8,321 nt of DNA from Candidatus Peregrinibacteria bacterium (GTDB lineage Bacteria > Patescibacteria > Gracilibacteria > UM-FILTER-43-11): the NCBI GenBank assembly GCA_030620215.1, contig JAUXFE010000025.1:1-8321 (forward strand), read 5' to 3'. Below, piece after piece: positions 6,807 through 8,321 of this stretch. A program made the translations under genes and the position numbers. Position 1 is the stretch's first letter, and each line of letters opens with the position of its first letter. The notes beneath the pieces are model-generated. The model saw only the letters and a list, made by a program, of their open reading frames with translations, was not told the origin of the DNA and searched no databases.

Positions 6807-8009
6807 ATGGATTTATACATTCAAATGGGACATGGAATGAAAGGACATGCTATTGAACTGATAAATAAATGGCAGGGAGGAACTGTAATTTTAAGTTCTA
6901 AAAATATGACATTAAAACAAATGAAAAGTACAGCAGATGAATTGAATAAATTAAATGGAAGTATTTTGCTGGATCCTCAATTCTGTATGCCAAAAATATC
7001 TCAAGAACGCTTGCAACAACATTCATATTGGCCAGATAATTATAGTACAAATATCTTTTTTAATGGTTCAGGGATTAGAGACATGATTGAGATACTTTTA
7101 AATGAATATATATATCCGTTGCATGCTTCTGGATTTATAATACCTTCTTTATTTTTAGATGACATAAATGATGATTGGAATAAAACTACTGAAAACATAA
7201 TTAATGAAGTAGAAAGAAAACAAATTTCTATTCCTAAATTTTTAACATTATGTCTCGATACTAAGTTATTAGAAAAAGAAGAATCAATTCATTTATTAAT
7301 TGAAGAATTAGAAGATTATCCAATTGATGGATTTTATATTATTCCAGAGCATCCAAGTAAAAGTTATCTGGTCGATAATGAATCATGGTTATTAAATCTA
7401 TTGGATTTAGCTGCAGGCTTAAAGTTGCTTAACAAAAAAGTAATTTTAGGTTATTCAAATCATCAATTTCTATTTATGGCTCTGGCTAAAGTTGACGCAA
7501 TATGTTCTGGTATATGGCTTAAAACAAGAGTCTTTCCAATTGGAGAGTTTAGAGAGGAGGAAGAAGAAATTGCGAGAAGAAGCGTTTGGTATTATTGCCC
7601 TCAGGCACTATCCGAATATCAGATACCTTCTTTAGACATTGCACAAAAAGTAGGTCTGCTTGATCAATTAAAAACTGCTGATGAATTTGAATCCGATTAT
7701 GCAAAAGCACTATTTACAGGAGTACAACCAACAACAGTTAATTGGAGAGAAAAAGAAGCATTTAGACATTATTTAAATTATTTAAAGAAACAATGCATCG
7801 ATGTTTCAAAAAATTCATATGAAAATACAAGAGATTATTTGAAACTTCTTTTTGAAACAGCTCAAGATTTATCAGAATTTTTTACACAGAACGGAATAAG
7901 AGCTAAACATAGAGATTTTAGCAATGTAGCAGAAAGTAATTTAGCTATTCTGAGTGGTTTTGATAATATTAGGGGGTTAGTTTTTAGTGCTAATTGGAAT
8001 AGTCTTTAA
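6807..8009 (+). CDS. Uncharacterised protein with predicted TIM-barrel fold
   Basis: A 400-residue soluble protein I cannot assign to a named family. It shows regularly spaced short hydrophobic strands, each followed by helix, as in a (beta/alpha)8 barrel: TVILSS (26-31), GSILLDPQF (51-59), FIIPSLFLDD (110-119), FLTLCLD (145-151), DGFYIIPEH (174-182), KVILGYSNHQ (211-220) and AICSGIW (231-237). Polar residues sit at strand ends (DPQ, PEH, GYSNHQ, SG), where barrel active sites lie. The pattern GYSNHQ...AKVDAICSG faintly recalls tRNA-guanine transglycosylase-like barrels, but the zinc-site cysteines of true TGTs are not evident. The last ~120 residues are mostly helical. AGGAGG at 6797-6802, overlapping the kinase TAG, sets the ATG four bases later. 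As the last operon gene beside a kinase it may be the effector or the kinase's target; that is inference. Low GC matches the other two genes. Confidence 0.85.
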   Translation: MDLYIQMGHGMKGHAIELINKWQGGTVILSSKNMTLKQMKSTADELNKLNGSILLDPQFCMPKISQERLQQHSYWPDNYSTNIFFNGSGIRDMIEILLNEYIYPLHASGFIIPSLFLDDINDDWNKTTENIINEVERKQISIPKFLTLCLDTKLLEKEESIHLLIEELEDYPIDGFYIIPEHPSKSYLVDNESWLLNLLDLAAGLKLLNKKVILGYSNHQFLFMALAKVDAICSGIWLKTRVFPIGEFREEEEEIARRSVWYYCPQALSEYQIPSLDIAQKVGLLDQLKTADEFESDYAKALFTGVQPTTVNWREKEAFRHYLNYLKKQCIDVSKNSYENTRDYLKLLFETAQDLSEFFTQNGIRAKHRDFSNVAESNLAILSGFDNIRGLVFSANWNSL

Positions 8010-8039
8010 GTGAAAGGATTATGAAAAACACAGCACATC

Positions 8040-8115
8040 ATATAACAAGGGGTATGCGGTTCGCTATCGCTCACTCAAACCCTCACTGGCTTCCCATACC
8101 TGCAAAACGTTAAGC
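8040..8115 (+). other. Candidate integron attC-like recombination site
   Basis: A 76-base imperfect inverted repeat starts 30 bases after the barrel gene. The right end GTTAAGC (8109-8115) fits the attC core GTTRRRY. The left end ATATAAC (8040-8046) keeps only TAAC of the RYYYAAC partner. Inner arms GGTATG (8051-8056) and CATACC (8095-8100) pair perfectly. GG (8058-8059) then pairs with CC (8093-8094), leaving a single unpaired C at 8057, which is an extrahelical G on the bottom strand as known attC sites have. Length is within the attC range, and the position directly after a stop codon fits a cassette end. Against it: incomplete outer pairing, unequal spacers (4 and 8 bases), no integrase in the window, and no matching site at the other end of the block. 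A 30-codon ORF (8021-8113) simply reads through it. Confidence 0.55.
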
Positions 8116-8221
8116 GAGGATTGGGGTCTATCATCGTATTTTAGACGATGGCACACATTACACATTTGTTGACAGGTAAAGAAATTTTGGGTATGAAACA
8201 AATAAGTGATATGATAATATA
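8116..8221 (+). repeat. Promoter/leader direct repeat, copy B
   Basis: Second copy of the three-block leader, lying 3158 bases downstream of copy A in the same orientation. Blocks are 8116-8128, 8154-8174 and 8180-8221. The first block begins at the base right after the GTTAAGC core of the attC-like site. The non-conserved stretch between blocks 1 and 2 holds a small stem-loop, CATCGT (8132-8137) with ACGATG (8145-8150). Unlike copy A there is no hairpin insertion between blocks 2 and 3, so this is probably the ancestral arrangement. Confidence 0.8.
8169..8197 (+). promoter_or_regulatory. Putative sigma70 promoter of the next gene
   Basis: A perfect -35 TTGACA (8169-8174), a 17-base spacer, and TATGAA (8192-8197), matching four of six -10 bases. 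An overlapping alternative is the extended -10 TGATATGAT (8207-8215). Both sit about 55-75 bases ahead of the ATG at 8272. The TTGACA/17-base layout recurs in copy A, though its hexamers are weaker there. Confidence 0.6.
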
Positions 8222-8271
8222 AAAATAGGTTAGGCATTTAAATACGAAAATATTACCTGGAAGGTGTGATT

Positions 8272-8321
8272 ATGTCTAAGAATAATGATGCTATTGTTAA
8301 CCGAATAGACGAGCTATATAA
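8272..8321 (+). CDS. Start of a hypothetical gene, cut by the right edge
   Basis: Sixteen complete codons are visible, reading MSKNNDAIVNRIDELY, and the frame runs off the window. A good ribosome binding site GGAAGG (8259-8264) lies seven bases upstream, and the copy B promoter sits just ahead, so this is probably a genuine gene start. The visible residues look like the beginning of an amphipathic or coiled helix. They share only a loose IN/LY/ID-type pattern with the out-of-frame tail in the copy A leader (SDINKLYDMLNKID), too short to claim homology. No function can be given. Confidence 0.6.
   Translation, partial: MSKNNDAIVNRIDELY

Noticed and set aside
8021..8113. A 30-codon ORF (MKNTAHHITRGMRF...) after the barrel gene
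   Set aside because: It runs through the attC-like inverted repeat and stops inside its GTTAAGC core. Its AAAGGA is only two or three bases from the ATG. It is best explained as translation of the recombination site.
8229..8235. GTTAGGC, a canonical attC core heptamer
   Set aside because: GTTRRRY is expected about eight times per strand in a window this size, and no paired arms lie upstream.

Overview
This is bacterial accessory DNA: a restriction-modification pair followed by an AT-rich three-gene operon of unknown function. The operon lies between two related promoter/leader repeats and ends at a site that looks like an integron attC. No ribosomal, tRNA, transposase, integrase or other taxonomic marker is present. 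The host can only be called a bacterium with clear Shine-Dalgarno sites and Pro/Glu-type restriction genes of middling GC. All GC figures given here are hand counts on sampled 60-base lines.

Layout. Positions 1-4945 hold a two-gene R-M system. A beta-class adenine-type DNA methyltransferase, cut by the left edge, is followed 12 bases later by a 933-residue SF2 helicase/translocase with a C-terminal PD-(D/E)XK nuclease. Positions 4946-5254 (309 bases) carry no clear gene. They hold repeat copy A, two tandem hairpins, a sigma70-like promoter, two very short ORFs and a perfect 23-bp palindrome. Positions 5255-8009 hold three tightly packed genes: a PD-(D/E)XK-like protein with an apparent winged-helix insertion, a complete soluble Hanks-type Ser/Thr kinase, and a TIM-barrel-like protein of an uncharacterised family. 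Positions 8040-8115 form the attC-like site. Repeat copy B with its own promoter follows at once, and then the start of another gene (8272 to the edge).

How the parts may work together (inference). The R-M pair modifies and restricts DNA on its own. The three AT-rich genes overlap or sit 8 bases apart, each with its own good ribosome binding site, so they are very probably co-transcribed. Nuclease-like/HTH protein, kinase and predicted barrel enzyme next to an R-M system is the kind of grouping seen in defence islands, but nothing here proves a defence role. The repeated promoter leader and the attC-like site suggest that this ~3.16 kb block is a cassette-like unit in a longer array of independently promoted units. 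This operon is the best candidate for an undescribed system in the window.
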